Of a DNA stretch of 64,000 nt, positions 26,722-35,400 are shown piece by piece (position 1 is the first letter of the stretch; each line of letters begins with the position of its first letter). This stretch comes from Flavobacterium lipolyticum. GTDB taxonomy: Bacteria; Bacteroidota; Bacteroidia; Flavobacteriales; Flavobacteriaceae. The notes beneath the pieces were generated by a model that saw only the letters and a program-made list of their open reading frames with translations, made no database searches and was not told where the DNA came from. The position numbers were made by a program, and so were the translations under genes. The DNA is taken from contig NZ_JAJJMN010000002.1 of assembly GCF_020905335.1 (NCBI RefSeq), forward strand, positions 310,001-374,000, given 5' to 3'.

Positions 26722-29163
26722 TTAAACTTGTGGGGCTGAAACGATATTTTTTTGAAACTCTTCGGCAGCCGGGAATTTAGCCCAGTACCATTCTCGGTAA
26801 CAAAAGTTCAGATTGGCTTTTTTATGAGGCATTTCGATTACTTTCTGAATTTTAAATCCAACGTGAGCTTTGTTCATCATCGAAGCGATAGAATCTACAG
26901 AACCTTCACCTACCATTTTGCCTACTTTTGATTCGCTCAATACAAAATCCATCATAGACTGAGTTGCCGGAGAGCCGTATTTCAGTTTCGGATCTGTTGG
27001 CGCGATAAACTGGTGCGTTCCATAATCAGACGGAAGTACGTCATAGTATTCTCCCACAATGTCACGGCTCGCCCAATATACTTCGATATTAAAAGTAGGA
27101 ACACCATTAGCTTCTCCAATGTAACTGTGCGAGTGACCACCAGGAAGCAACGTGCGGTAAAACACCTCCAAATCGCGGATTGGCCAGTTCATCTGCCAGA
27201 TTTTCAAAGCATGTTCGCGGTGAAACCACTCGTGAAGCATCTCCAAATCTTTGTCTACATCTACCGGACGCAAGGTGATGGTTACATTTTCTTTCTCAAA
27301 ATAACGGCTGAAAACAGTAGTGTTTGCTTGTGGCTGAATTAATTTTTTAGAGAAATAGTGTCTGTTTAAAGGATTTGGGAAAGTTTTGTACACCGCCGGA
27401 TTGGTTCTTGGTGCACTGGCCTCATCCATATTGTTTAAACTGGTTAGTAAATTTCCTTTTACGATTAATTTGACACTTTCGGTGAAATGTGAAACTAAGC
27501 CGGTTACATCTGATTCTCCCTCTTTTCTGATAGCTTCGTAAATCAGGTTAAGCAAAGTATCTTCGTCAGCAAGTTTGTTTTTACCCAAAGCACTCACAAT
27601 TCCAAGCAAGTGATTGATTAAGAAATAATAACCCCAGAAATCAATAATTCTTTTTTCAGCAATAAAAGAACGGCTGTCTTTACCAAATTCCGGAATCAAA
27701 CGTTCCAGTTCTTCTACTTGTCCCTGACGGAAAAAGTATCCCTGATTGTCTCTGAAATAGAATTTTGAAGGGAAAAGATTTTCATCGAATTCAACCATTA
27801 CATTCTGTTGGTGAAATTCTGATCCAAATCCGTATTTGTTGAAAATACCAATTAAAGGCGTAAGGCTAATATTCAGGTATTGTTTGAACCAGGCAATAGC
27901 AGTGTCTGCTACTGTTAAGTCTTGTCTTTTTGCCGATTCTTCAATCAGAGTTACGATTCTTGGCAGCTCAGTCAAAATGTTATCCTGTGTCAAAGAAGCT
28001 ACCAGCGTCACATTTTTATTGGCGTTGGCTCCATGAAAAGGATTTTGACGGATACTAGTACTGAAACCATCGATAATTTTATCTTCAAAAACCACCGTGA
28101 TGAATGCAGGATCGGTAATCAGCTGAATTTGTGGATAGTCTTTCTGAATGCCTTTTCCCCAATCTGTTTTCATCAACTGCGCGGCATCATAACCACGATT
28201 AAGTTCGTGTAGGTAATTGACGCGGAAAGAGTTGGTGATTTTCACATGCAGTGAGAATTTATACATCCATTCGCTTTCGTCATTGTACACGGTACGAACC
28301 GATGAGGTTGCCGCATAGGAAGGACCAAATTGCCCCAGACTGAAAAGCAGTTGTCTGGATTGCATTTCTTTTACTTCTTTTTGCTCTAATAGATAGTTGG
28401 CTTCCCAAGGGTGTGCAGGTACTACTTTGTATTGCGAATAAAAATCCAGTAATTCTTTGGCATTTTTATTGGCATACTTTGAAATTTCATTTCTCAGATA
28501 ATCGGTGATCAGATAGTCTTCGGCACTTTTTTCGGCTACATTTTCCGGGTGAATCAGGAAATAGTGAAGCGGGAATTGTCCTTGGGTTTCAGGAGAATAT
28601 TGAACCAATTCGTCCTTTGTAAATCCTTCTCTGCTTTTTGGCAACGGATGCACGGTATGCCCCAGGATCAAAGATTGTTCAGAAGCTATAAAAGACTGTT
28701 CCGGATTGTTGGCTGTACGGTCACTGTTTTTGTAATGTTCCAGATATAGTGCCAGATTTTCGATGCTGTTTTGCATACGTTTTTGCGTAGGAACAGGATC
28801 AATATCAGGGTTTTCTGTTTTAGAATATGCCGCAACAAGTTCTGTAAATTCGATTGGATTTATTTCTCGGAATGTATCTGTCGCAATAGTGCGTGACACT
28901 ACGGGAAATCCGAAGGCATGTACGCCACTTTGAGAAAAATAAACCAAAGGAGCAAAAACTTCCTGGCCAATAGCAGTGAAATCAAATTTAAGAAAAGAAC
29001 TATGATCGATAGTTTTCATAAATTCGGCCAAAGCAGGGTCGTATTTTGGAACACCTTCGTATTGGATCCAATTGCTAAATTCTCTGCAATAGCAATTGAG
29101 CAGGGATTTGTAGTTTACTTGTTCTGCCAGTTGGTAAAAATTAGTTGAGTCTGTGGTATTCAT
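26722..29163 (-). CDS. NIS synthetase fused to GNAT acyltransferase
   Basis: An 813-residue two-domain enzyme. Residues about 1-600 are an IucA/IucC synthetase (GHTVHPLPKSREGF near 170, VVPAHPWEANYLL, YAATSSVRTVY, HQQNVMVEFDENLFPSK). Residues about 620-805 are an IucB/AlcB-like acyltransferase (TITLRPVDVDKDLEMLHEW, GVPTFNIEVYWASRD, AHVGFKIQKV). The GNAT domain should acylate the N-hydroxy amine from the neighbouring monooxygenase, and the synthetase condenses the product. The ATG lies inside the 3' end of the decarboxylase gene (23-bp overlap), so translation is probably coupled. Domain calls are strong; acetyl versus succinyl donor is unknown. Confidence 0.93.
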   Translation of the reverse strand: MNTTDSTNFYQLAEQVNYKSLLNCYCREFSNWIQYEGVPKYDPALAEFMKTIDHSSFLKFDFTAIGQEVFAPLVYFSQSGVHAFGFPVVSRTIATDTFREINPIEFTELVAAYSKTENPDIDPVPTQKRMQNSIENLALYLEHYKNSDRTANNPEQSFIASEQSLILGHTVHPLPKSREGFTKDELVQYSPETQGQFPLHYFLIHPENVAEKSAEDYLITDYLRNEISKYANKNAKELLDFYSQYKVVPAHPWEANYLLEQKEVKEMQSRQLLFSLGQFGPSYAATSSVRTVYNDESEWMYKFSLHVKITNSFRVNYLHELNRGYDAAQLMKTDWGKGIQKDYPQIQLITDPAFITVVFEDKIIDGFSTSIRQNPFHGANANKNVTLVASLTQDNILTELPRIVTLIEESAKRQDLTVADTAIAWFKQYLNISLTPLIGIFNKYGFGSEFHQQNVMVEFDENLFPSKFYFRDNQGYFFRQGQVEELERLIPEFGKDSRSFIAEKRIIDFWGYYFLINHLLGIVSALGKNKLADEDTLLNLIYEAIRKEGESDVTGLVSHFTESVKLIVKGNLLTSLNNMDEASAPRTNPAVYKTFPNPLNRHYFSKKLIQPQANTTVFSRYFEKENVTITLRPVDVDKDLEMLHEWFHREHALKIWQMNWPIRDLEVFYRTLLPGGHSHSYIGEANGVPTFNIEVYWASRDIVGEYYDVLPSDYGTHQFIAPTDPKLKYGSPATQSMMDFVLSESKVGKMVGEGSVDSIASMMNKAHVGFKIQKVIEMPHKKANLNFCYREWYWAKFPAAEEFQKNIVSAPQV

Positions 29164-30661
29164 CTCCGTTTTGTTTTATGAGGTTAAGAATGTTTTTAAT
29201 ATCATTTAGGGTGGTAAGAGGATTTAAAATGGTGAACTTCAGGTAGAATTCTCCATTTACTTTGGTGCTGGCTACGAGTACTTCTCCGCCATAGAAAAGT
29301 TTCTCTTTGATGTATTTGTTGACCTCACAAGAGTTTGATTCAACGGGTCCGTCCAGATAGCGGAACAATAAAATACCAATATCAGAGTGGCATAACAGTT
29401 CAAAATTCGGATCGGTTTCAATGTAGGCGGCGGTTTGTTGAGTGATTTCGATTAGGGCTTCAGTAAATTGTCCAAGTTTTTTCTTGCCCATATAACGAAG
29501 AGTAAACCAAAGTTTCAAAGCATCAAAACGGCGTGTAGTCTGAACAATCGATTTATTAACCTGAGCCGGAAGCACATCGTAATTTTGTTCTTTTGGATTC
29601 AAATAATCAGCGTGATGCTTGATAATGTCGAGCTGAAGTTTGTCTTTTACAATAAAAGCACTGCTGCTCACCGGTTGGAAGAACGATTTGTGGTAATCGA
29701 TGGTTACAGAATCGGCCAATTCGATACCGTTTAATAAATACCTTTGTTTCTCTGTCAGTAATAATCCACATCCATAAGCAGCATCTACGTGAAGCCATAA
29801 ATTATAGCGGTTGGCGATATCAGCGATGCTCTTCAAGGGATCTACGTTACCGAAATCGGTGGTACCTGCGGTTGCGGTAATGGCAATTGGAATATTTCCT
29901 CTCCTAATTTCGTCGGCGATTGCTTTTTCCAGTTTTTCAGGATCCATGCGGTATCTTTGATCCACTCCAACATTTACGATTGCCTGTTCTCCAAGACCTA
30001 AAATCCAGGTGGTTTTATGATTGCTGAAGTGCGCCTTGTCTGAAACAAAAATTCTGTATTTGTGTGCATCCGGAGGAAGACCTTCCAATTTGATATTCCA
30101 TTTTTGATACTGCAAAGCATAATAATCTCTCGCTAAAAGCAAGCCCATCAAATTACTTTGAGAGCCTCCGGCTGTAAAAACACCATCACCCTGAGTATAG
30201 CCAATCTGCTCGCTTGTCCAGTCAATTAGTTTTCTTTCGATAAACGTTCCACCGGCGCTTTGGTCGTAAGTATCTTGTGAGGAGTTGATAGCGCTGATCA
30301 GAATTTCTGCCGCTAGTGCCGGAATAACAACCGGACAGTTTAAGTGTGCAATATATTCCGGAAGGTGAAAGGCAGTGGCGTGGTTCACATAAAGCTCGTC
30401 TACTTCGTTCAGCAGACTTTCGTAATCGGGTAGTGGAGTGTCAAAATCTATCTCTTCAACTTTTGCTCGGATTTCTTCAGGTTTGATTCCACTGAAAGGT
30501 TTTTTATTATTTTTTAGGAAATTCGAAACGCGTTCCTGTGCTAATTTCATGGCTTGAGCGTATTCTGTTCCGGAGTTTTGATGGAAAATGTCTTTGTAAA
30601 AATCCTGGTCCGGCTGGACTCCTTTTTCGGTGACTTCTGTACGAATCAATGTGGTATTCAT
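29141..30661 (-). CDS. PLP-dependent decarboxylase (group II, DABA/lysine type)
   Basis: A 506-residue pyridoxal-phosphate decarboxylase. The cofactor region contains GVFTAGGSQSNLMGLLLARD, DVDAA-type HVDAAYGCGLLL and Schiff-base K325 in DYHKSFFQP. The family includes 2,4-diaminobutyrate, lysine and glutamate decarboxylases; DesA of desferrioxamine synthesis is a relative. In this operon it most likely makes the diamine backbone (cadaverine, putrescine or diaminopropane). It follows the nitroreductase by 33 bp and overlaps the next gene by 23 bp. Confidence 0.9.
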   Translation of the reverse strand: MNTTLIRTEVTEKGVQPDQDFYKDIFHQNSGTEYAQAMKLAQERVSNFLKNNKKPFSGIKPEEIRAKVEEIDFDTPLPDYESLLNEVDELYVNHATAFHLPEYIAHLNCPVVIPALAAEILISAINSSQDTYDQSAGGTFIERKLIDWTSEQIGYTQGDGVFTAGGSQSNLMGLLLARDYYALQYQKWNIKLEGLPPDAHKYRIFVSDKAHFSNHKTTWILGLGEQAIVNVGVDQRYRMDPEKLEKAIADEIRRGNIPIAITATAGTTDFGNVDPLKSIADIANRYNLWLHVDAAYGCGLLLTEKQRYLLNGIELADSVTIDYHKSFFQPVSSSAFIVKDKLQLDIIKHHADYLNPKEQNYDVLPAQVNKSIVQTTRRFDALKLWFTLRYMGKKKLGQFTEALIEITQQTAAYIETDPNFELLCHSDIGILLFRYLDGPVESNSCEVNKYIKEKLFYGGEVLVASTKVNGEFYLKFTILNPLTTLNDIKNILNLIKQNGDEYHRLN

Positions 30662-30694
30662 AAAATAGTTGTTTTAAGGGGTTAAAGTTATTTT

Positions 30695-31327
30695 TCAGTC
30701 GAGGTAAACGACTTTTTTAGATAATGGGGTTCTCTTTTTTTTGGAGGGTTTTAAGGCTTCGGGATAATACCCCAGATAAAGAAGCCCTAGTGATTTTTCA
30801 TTTTCTGAGAGGCCAAATTTTGCCACATAATCGATAGCTACTCCTTTGGTACTCCAGTAACTGCCCATTTTATGAGCATGACAGGTAAGCGCAATATTTT
30901 GCACAGCAGAAGAGACTGCAGCAATTTCTTCCCATTCAGGCAGGTCAATTTTGGTGTTTTTCACCATGACTACTCCAATCATGCAGGCTGCATTGAGCGG
31001 ATAATTTTCGAGATAAGAAAGCTTGTCTTTTTGATCTTCAGGAGATAATTCAGTATAGAAATCTCGGTAATAATGAGCCATATATTCGCCGTACTTTTTC
31101 AAATATTTACCCCTAAAAACGATAAACCTCCAAGGCTCTGTCATTTTGTGGGTAGGAGCCCAGGTGGCATTCGTCAAAATTTCTTCAAGCAATTGATCCG
31201 GTAATTCTCCCTTGATAAACTGATTGGCGTAGACGCTTCTCCTGTTACGGATGTTCTTCGAAATTTTGTTTAATTTATAAGAAGAGTCTGATAGCTTGAT
31301 TTTACTGGGGTTGTTCTTAATTTTCAT
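30695..31327 (-). CDS. Nitroreductase-family flavoprotein, first gene of the siderophore operon
   Basis: A 210-residue FMN-dependent nitroreductase-like protein. It has NRRSVYANQF for FMN contact, TNATWAPTHKMTEPWRF, and the family-typical C-terminal GLLYLGYYPEAL. Nitroreductases transfer hydride to nitro, quinone or flavin substrates. It heads the minus-strand operon 33 bp before the decarboxylase and is not a usual member of NIS clusters. It could tailor the siderophore, control redox of hydroxylated intermediates, or act as a ferric reductase; the sequence does not decide. Confidence 0.85.
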   Translation of the reverse strand: MKIKNNPSKIKLSDSSYKLNKISKNIRNRRSVYANQFIKGELPDQLLEEILTNATWAPTHKMTEPWRFIVFRGKYLKKYGEYMAHYYRDFYTELSPEDQKDKLSYLENYPLNAACMIGVVMVKNTKIDLPEWEEIAAVSSAVQNIALTCHAHKMGSYWSTKGVAIDYVAKFGLSENEKSLGLLYLGYYPEALKPSKKKRTPLSKKVVYLD

Positions 31328-31394
31328 TTATTTTGGAAATTTTTCTAAGAAAATTCTTTTTTATTTTGGCCAAATAAAAATAAATTTGTAAGTA

Positions 31395-31419
31395 ATTCTT
31401 ATTTAGAATGAATAAGAAT
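31395..31419. promoter_or_regulatory. Putative Fur box (site A) before the siderophore operon
   Basis: ATTCTTATT and AATAAGAAT form a perfect 9-bp inverted repeat around TAGAATG, 68 bp upstream of the nitroreductase ATG. The core CTTATTTAGAATGAAT (31398-31413) recurs almost exactly before the receptor (site B) and the PepSY gene (site C). A near-consensus minus-strand -7 element (TTTATTTG, 31371-31378) lies between it and the gene. Confidence 0.65.
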
Positions 31420-32022
31420 AGTGAGTAGCAAAAGTATAAATTAATCTGGTAGAAAAAAATGTTTTTTTAAAAATTTATACGAATGAACGTACACTTGGTT
31501 TTGAATTTCTTTAGTTTTTATTATTTAATAAACTGATTATTAGTTTTTTGTGTTTTGGTGTTTAAAGTCTTTTTACAGCTATTATTAAATTGTAAAAAAG
31601 AAGTTACGTGTAATTTTTACAGATAAAAAGTGAGATAAGAATACTGGTTTTATTTTGTATTCTTACAAGAAGTTGAACAATGAAAGGAGATCAGCAGGGA
31701 AGGAGCATTTAGCCTGCTTTTAGGAAGTTTTTAGCAAAATTTTAATGGAAGTATTCTCGTCCATTTAGAAATAGAAAAGGGGTCGGAATTTTAGAATTTT
31801 GAAGCTCTTTTTTGAGTAAAAATGCCTTAGGATGGATCAATTTAATTTTGAATTGAGAATAGTTGTTCTAAATTAACTTTTAGATTAGATAAAATGTTTT
31901 AATTTTTAGTTTTGAATGTGATAATTACAGTTTTTATTGCCATAAACAAGTAAAACCATAAAAATTAGTAGCTTCTTGTTGTAAGTGTAAAATTATTTTG
32001 TGACATCGTTTAAATTTGTGAG
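31420..32022. other. AT-rich intergenic region
   Basis: About 600 bp between the divergent siderophore operon and the efflux genes. No convincing ORF, repeat or terminator was found. It must contain the efflux promoter; a TAAATTTG at 32011-32018 is only 4 bp before the GTG start of the next gene and has no TTG at the right spacing, so it is probably chance. Confidence 0.5.
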
Positions 32023-32400
32023 GTGCGAAAAATCATTATATCTCTCTTCATCTTTTTAATTGTATCCAATATTGGGTTCTTTCAGCAGTTTTATAAATTG
32101 CCGATATTGCTGGAGCATTTTAAGGAACATCAGCAAAGACATGATATCAGTTTTTTTGATTTTTTGGAAATGCATTACTGGGGAGAAGATTTAAAAGACA
32201 ATGATTCTGATCGTGATATGCAGCTTCCGTTTAAGAACATATCCGGACCTTACGTACAGCTGGTGTTTGTTCCGCAGGACAAGCCCGTATTTTACATTCC
32301 TTTTACCGTTGGATTTTCACAATCGGATACAATTCCTTATACCTCAGATTTGTATTCAAATCCTTCCTTGTTTTCGGTATTTCGTCCTCCTATAGCCTAA
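32023..32400 (+). CDS. Small exported His-rich protein upstream of CusA (unknown family)
   Basis: A 125-residue protein with an N-terminal hydrophobic helix (IIISLFIFLIVSNIGFF) that acts as signal peptide or anchor. A GTG start is chosen because it alone gives the basic n-region MRK. Residues about 30-60 are rich in His and acidic residues (LLEHFKEHQQRHD, FLEMHYWGED), a plausible metal-binding patch. It sits 83 bp before the CusA-type pump on the same strand and is probably cotranscribed. I do not recognise a named family; a periplasmic metal carrier in the manner of CusF is only a guess. Confidence 0.72.
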   Translation: MRKIIISLFIFLIVSNIGFFQQFYKLPILLEHFKEHQQRHDISFFDFLEMHYWGEDLKDNDSDRDMQLPFKNISGPYVQLVFVPQDKPVFYIPFTVGFSQSDTIPYTSDLYSNPSLFSVFRPPIA

Positions 32401-32483
32401 TTTAATATTATAGAATTTTTATTGTGGTTAAGACATTTTTGATGTTTTAGCCCTGGCATTACTATATTCAAATAAATTAAATT

Positions 32484-35400
32484 ATGCTTAATAAGATCAT
32501 ACAGTTCTCCGTTAAAAATAAACTGGTAATTGGGATCTTCACGTTGCTATGGATTATCTATGGCGTGTTTGAAGTAACCCGTTTACCCATTGATGCGGTT
32601 CCTGACATCACCAACAATCAGGTACAAATTATAACAACTGCTCCGTCTTTGGGGGCAGAAGATGTAGAGCGTTTAATTACATTTCCAATCGAACAGGCGA
32701 TTAGTAATATACCACAGCTGAAAGAAAGCCGCAGTATTTCGCGTTTTGGACTTTCGTTGGTTACGATTGTTTTTGCAGACGATACCGATGTGTATTGGGC
32801 GCGTCAGCAGGTGGCCGAACGATTGCAAAAAGTAGAAATTGCAGAGAACGCCAATATTCCTGAAATGGCACCTGCCACTACAGGTCTGGGCGAAATTTAT
32901 CAGTATGTTTTGAAACCGCAACCCGGATATGAAACGAAGTATTCTCTGGAAGACCTGCGTACCATTCAGGACTGGACGATAAGAAGACAGCTTCTGGGAA
33001 CTCCCGGAATTGCTGATGTCGCTACTTTTGGAGGGAAACTAAAACAATATGAGGTTGCCGTTAATCCGTCGCGGCTTAAAGCGCAGAACCTGACTATTAA
33101 AGAAGTTTTTACAGCACTGAGCAGTAATAACGAAAACACGGGTGGAGCTTATATTGAAAAAGGGCCAACGGTACTTTACATTCGAAGCGTTGGACTGACC
33201 CGAAATATAAAAGACATTCAGAATATTATTGTCAAAAATACACAGGCCGGAACTCCGATTCTGATTAAAGATATTGCAGAAGTAAAAATGTCTTCTGCTA
33301 TACGCTACGGAGCCTTAACGACAGACGATATTGGTGAGTCGGTTGGTGGAATTGTAATGATGCTTAAAGGAGAGAATGCGAATAATGTGATCGTAAAGGT
33401 TAAAAAACGGGTTGCTGAAATTGAGAAGATCTTACCCAAAGGTTTAAAAATAGAACCTTTTTTAGATCGGACTAAAATGGTAGATAATGCTATTGGAACG
33501 GTAGAGAAGAATCTTATTGAAGGAGCTTTGATTGTAGTATTGGTACTGGTACTTTTTTTAGGCAATTTGCGAGCAGGTTTTATTGTGGCTTCGGTAATTC
33601 CTTTGGCCATGCTGTTTGCAATTATCATGATGAATACGTTTGGTGTGAGCGGGAATTTAATGAGCTTGGGTGCGCTTGATTTTGGTTTGATAGTCGATGG
33701 TGCCGTAATTATTGTCGAAGCCATTTTGCATCATATTCATTCCGCCAAAAAGTACAAAGAGATCGATTCTATTTCGCAAGAGGAGATGGATAAGGAAGTG
33801 ACAGGTTCGGCAGGGCGTATGATGAACGCTGCAGTATTTGGACAAATTATTATTCTGATCGTATACCTCCCAATATTATCATTAGAAGGCATCGAAGGAA
33901 AGATGTTCAAGCCAATGGCACAAACGGTAGCCTTTGCTATTTTGGGTGCTTTTATATTATCCCTTACTTATGTTCCAATGGTGAGCGCCTTGTTTATTAG
34001 CAAGAAAATAAGTCATAAGCCCAATTTATCCGATCGAATAATGACAAAACTTGAGTTTTATTACGAAAGAGTTTTGTCACGAGCATTGCAAGTTAGAAAA
34101 GGGATTGTGATTTCAGCTTTCGTTTTGTTTGGTATCGCCTTGTTGCTTTTTAGTCGAATGGGCGGTGAGTTTATACCACAACTGGAAGAAGGTGATTTTG
34201 CTGTAGAAACCCGTTTACTACTGGGGACAAATTTGTCAACGACCACAGCAACCATTGAGAAAATTTCGACGGCATTAAAAAATACTTATCCGGAAGTGGA
34301 AAAAGTAGTTTCCAGAATTGGGAGTGCCGAGATTCCAACAGATCCTATGCCTATAGAAGGAGGTGATATGATTATTGTCTTAAAAGATAAATCAGAATGG
34401 ACCAGCGCTTCTTCGTTTCCTGAACTGGCCGATAAAATGACCCAAACCGTTAAAGAGGTTGCTCCGGGAGTTACGACTGGTTTTCAGTTTCCGGTTCAGA
34501 TGCGTTTTAACGAATTAATGACAGGAGCAAAGCAGGATTTGGTTTGTAAAATTTATGGCGAAGATCTCGATAAACTGGCAAAATATGCCGAGCAGTTAGG
34601 CGCGATTAGCACTACTGTAGAAGGAGCTACGGATCTTTATGTGGAGAAAGTTACCGGAATGCCACAAATTGTTATCGACTACGACTGGGCAGAAATGGCG
34701 AAATACGGCATTTATGTTTCGGATATCAATCAAACCGTAAATGCCGCGTTTGCAGGAGCTGTAGCAGGCAGTATTTATGAAGGAGAAAAAAAGTTCGATA
34801 TGGTGGTACGTGTAGAAGCTAATGGACGGAAAGATATTGAGGATGTTCGTAATTTACTGATTGCAACCCGCTCCGGAATGCAGATTCCGTTGTATCAGGT
34901 AGCTTCGGTAAAAGAAGTGGAAGGTCCGAACCAAATTCAGCGGGAAGATGCCAAAAGGAGAATTATTGTTGGTTTTAACGTAAGAGGACGGGATGTTGAA
35001 TCTATTGTAGAAGAATTACAAAAGAAAGTAAACAGTCAGATCAAATTTGATCCGGGTTATTATATTACCTATGGTGGTACTTTTGAAAACCTGCAACAGG
35101 CAAAATCGCGCCTTGGAATTGCAGTCCCGTCAGCTTTGTTTATGATTTTGGCCTTGTTGTATTTTGCTTTCCGATCTTTTAAAGAAGGCATTATCATTTT
35201 TACTGCCATTCCTTTGTCCGCAATTGGCGGTGTTTTTGGACTGGCTTTGCGGGATATGCCGTTTAGTATTTCGGCCGGAGTTGGTTTTATTGCCTTGTTT
35301 GGAGTAGCCGTTTTGAATGGAATTGTTTTAATCTCCGAGTTCAACCGCATACATAAACAAGGTGAAATTATCGATCCGCTTCAAATTATCATTACCGGAA

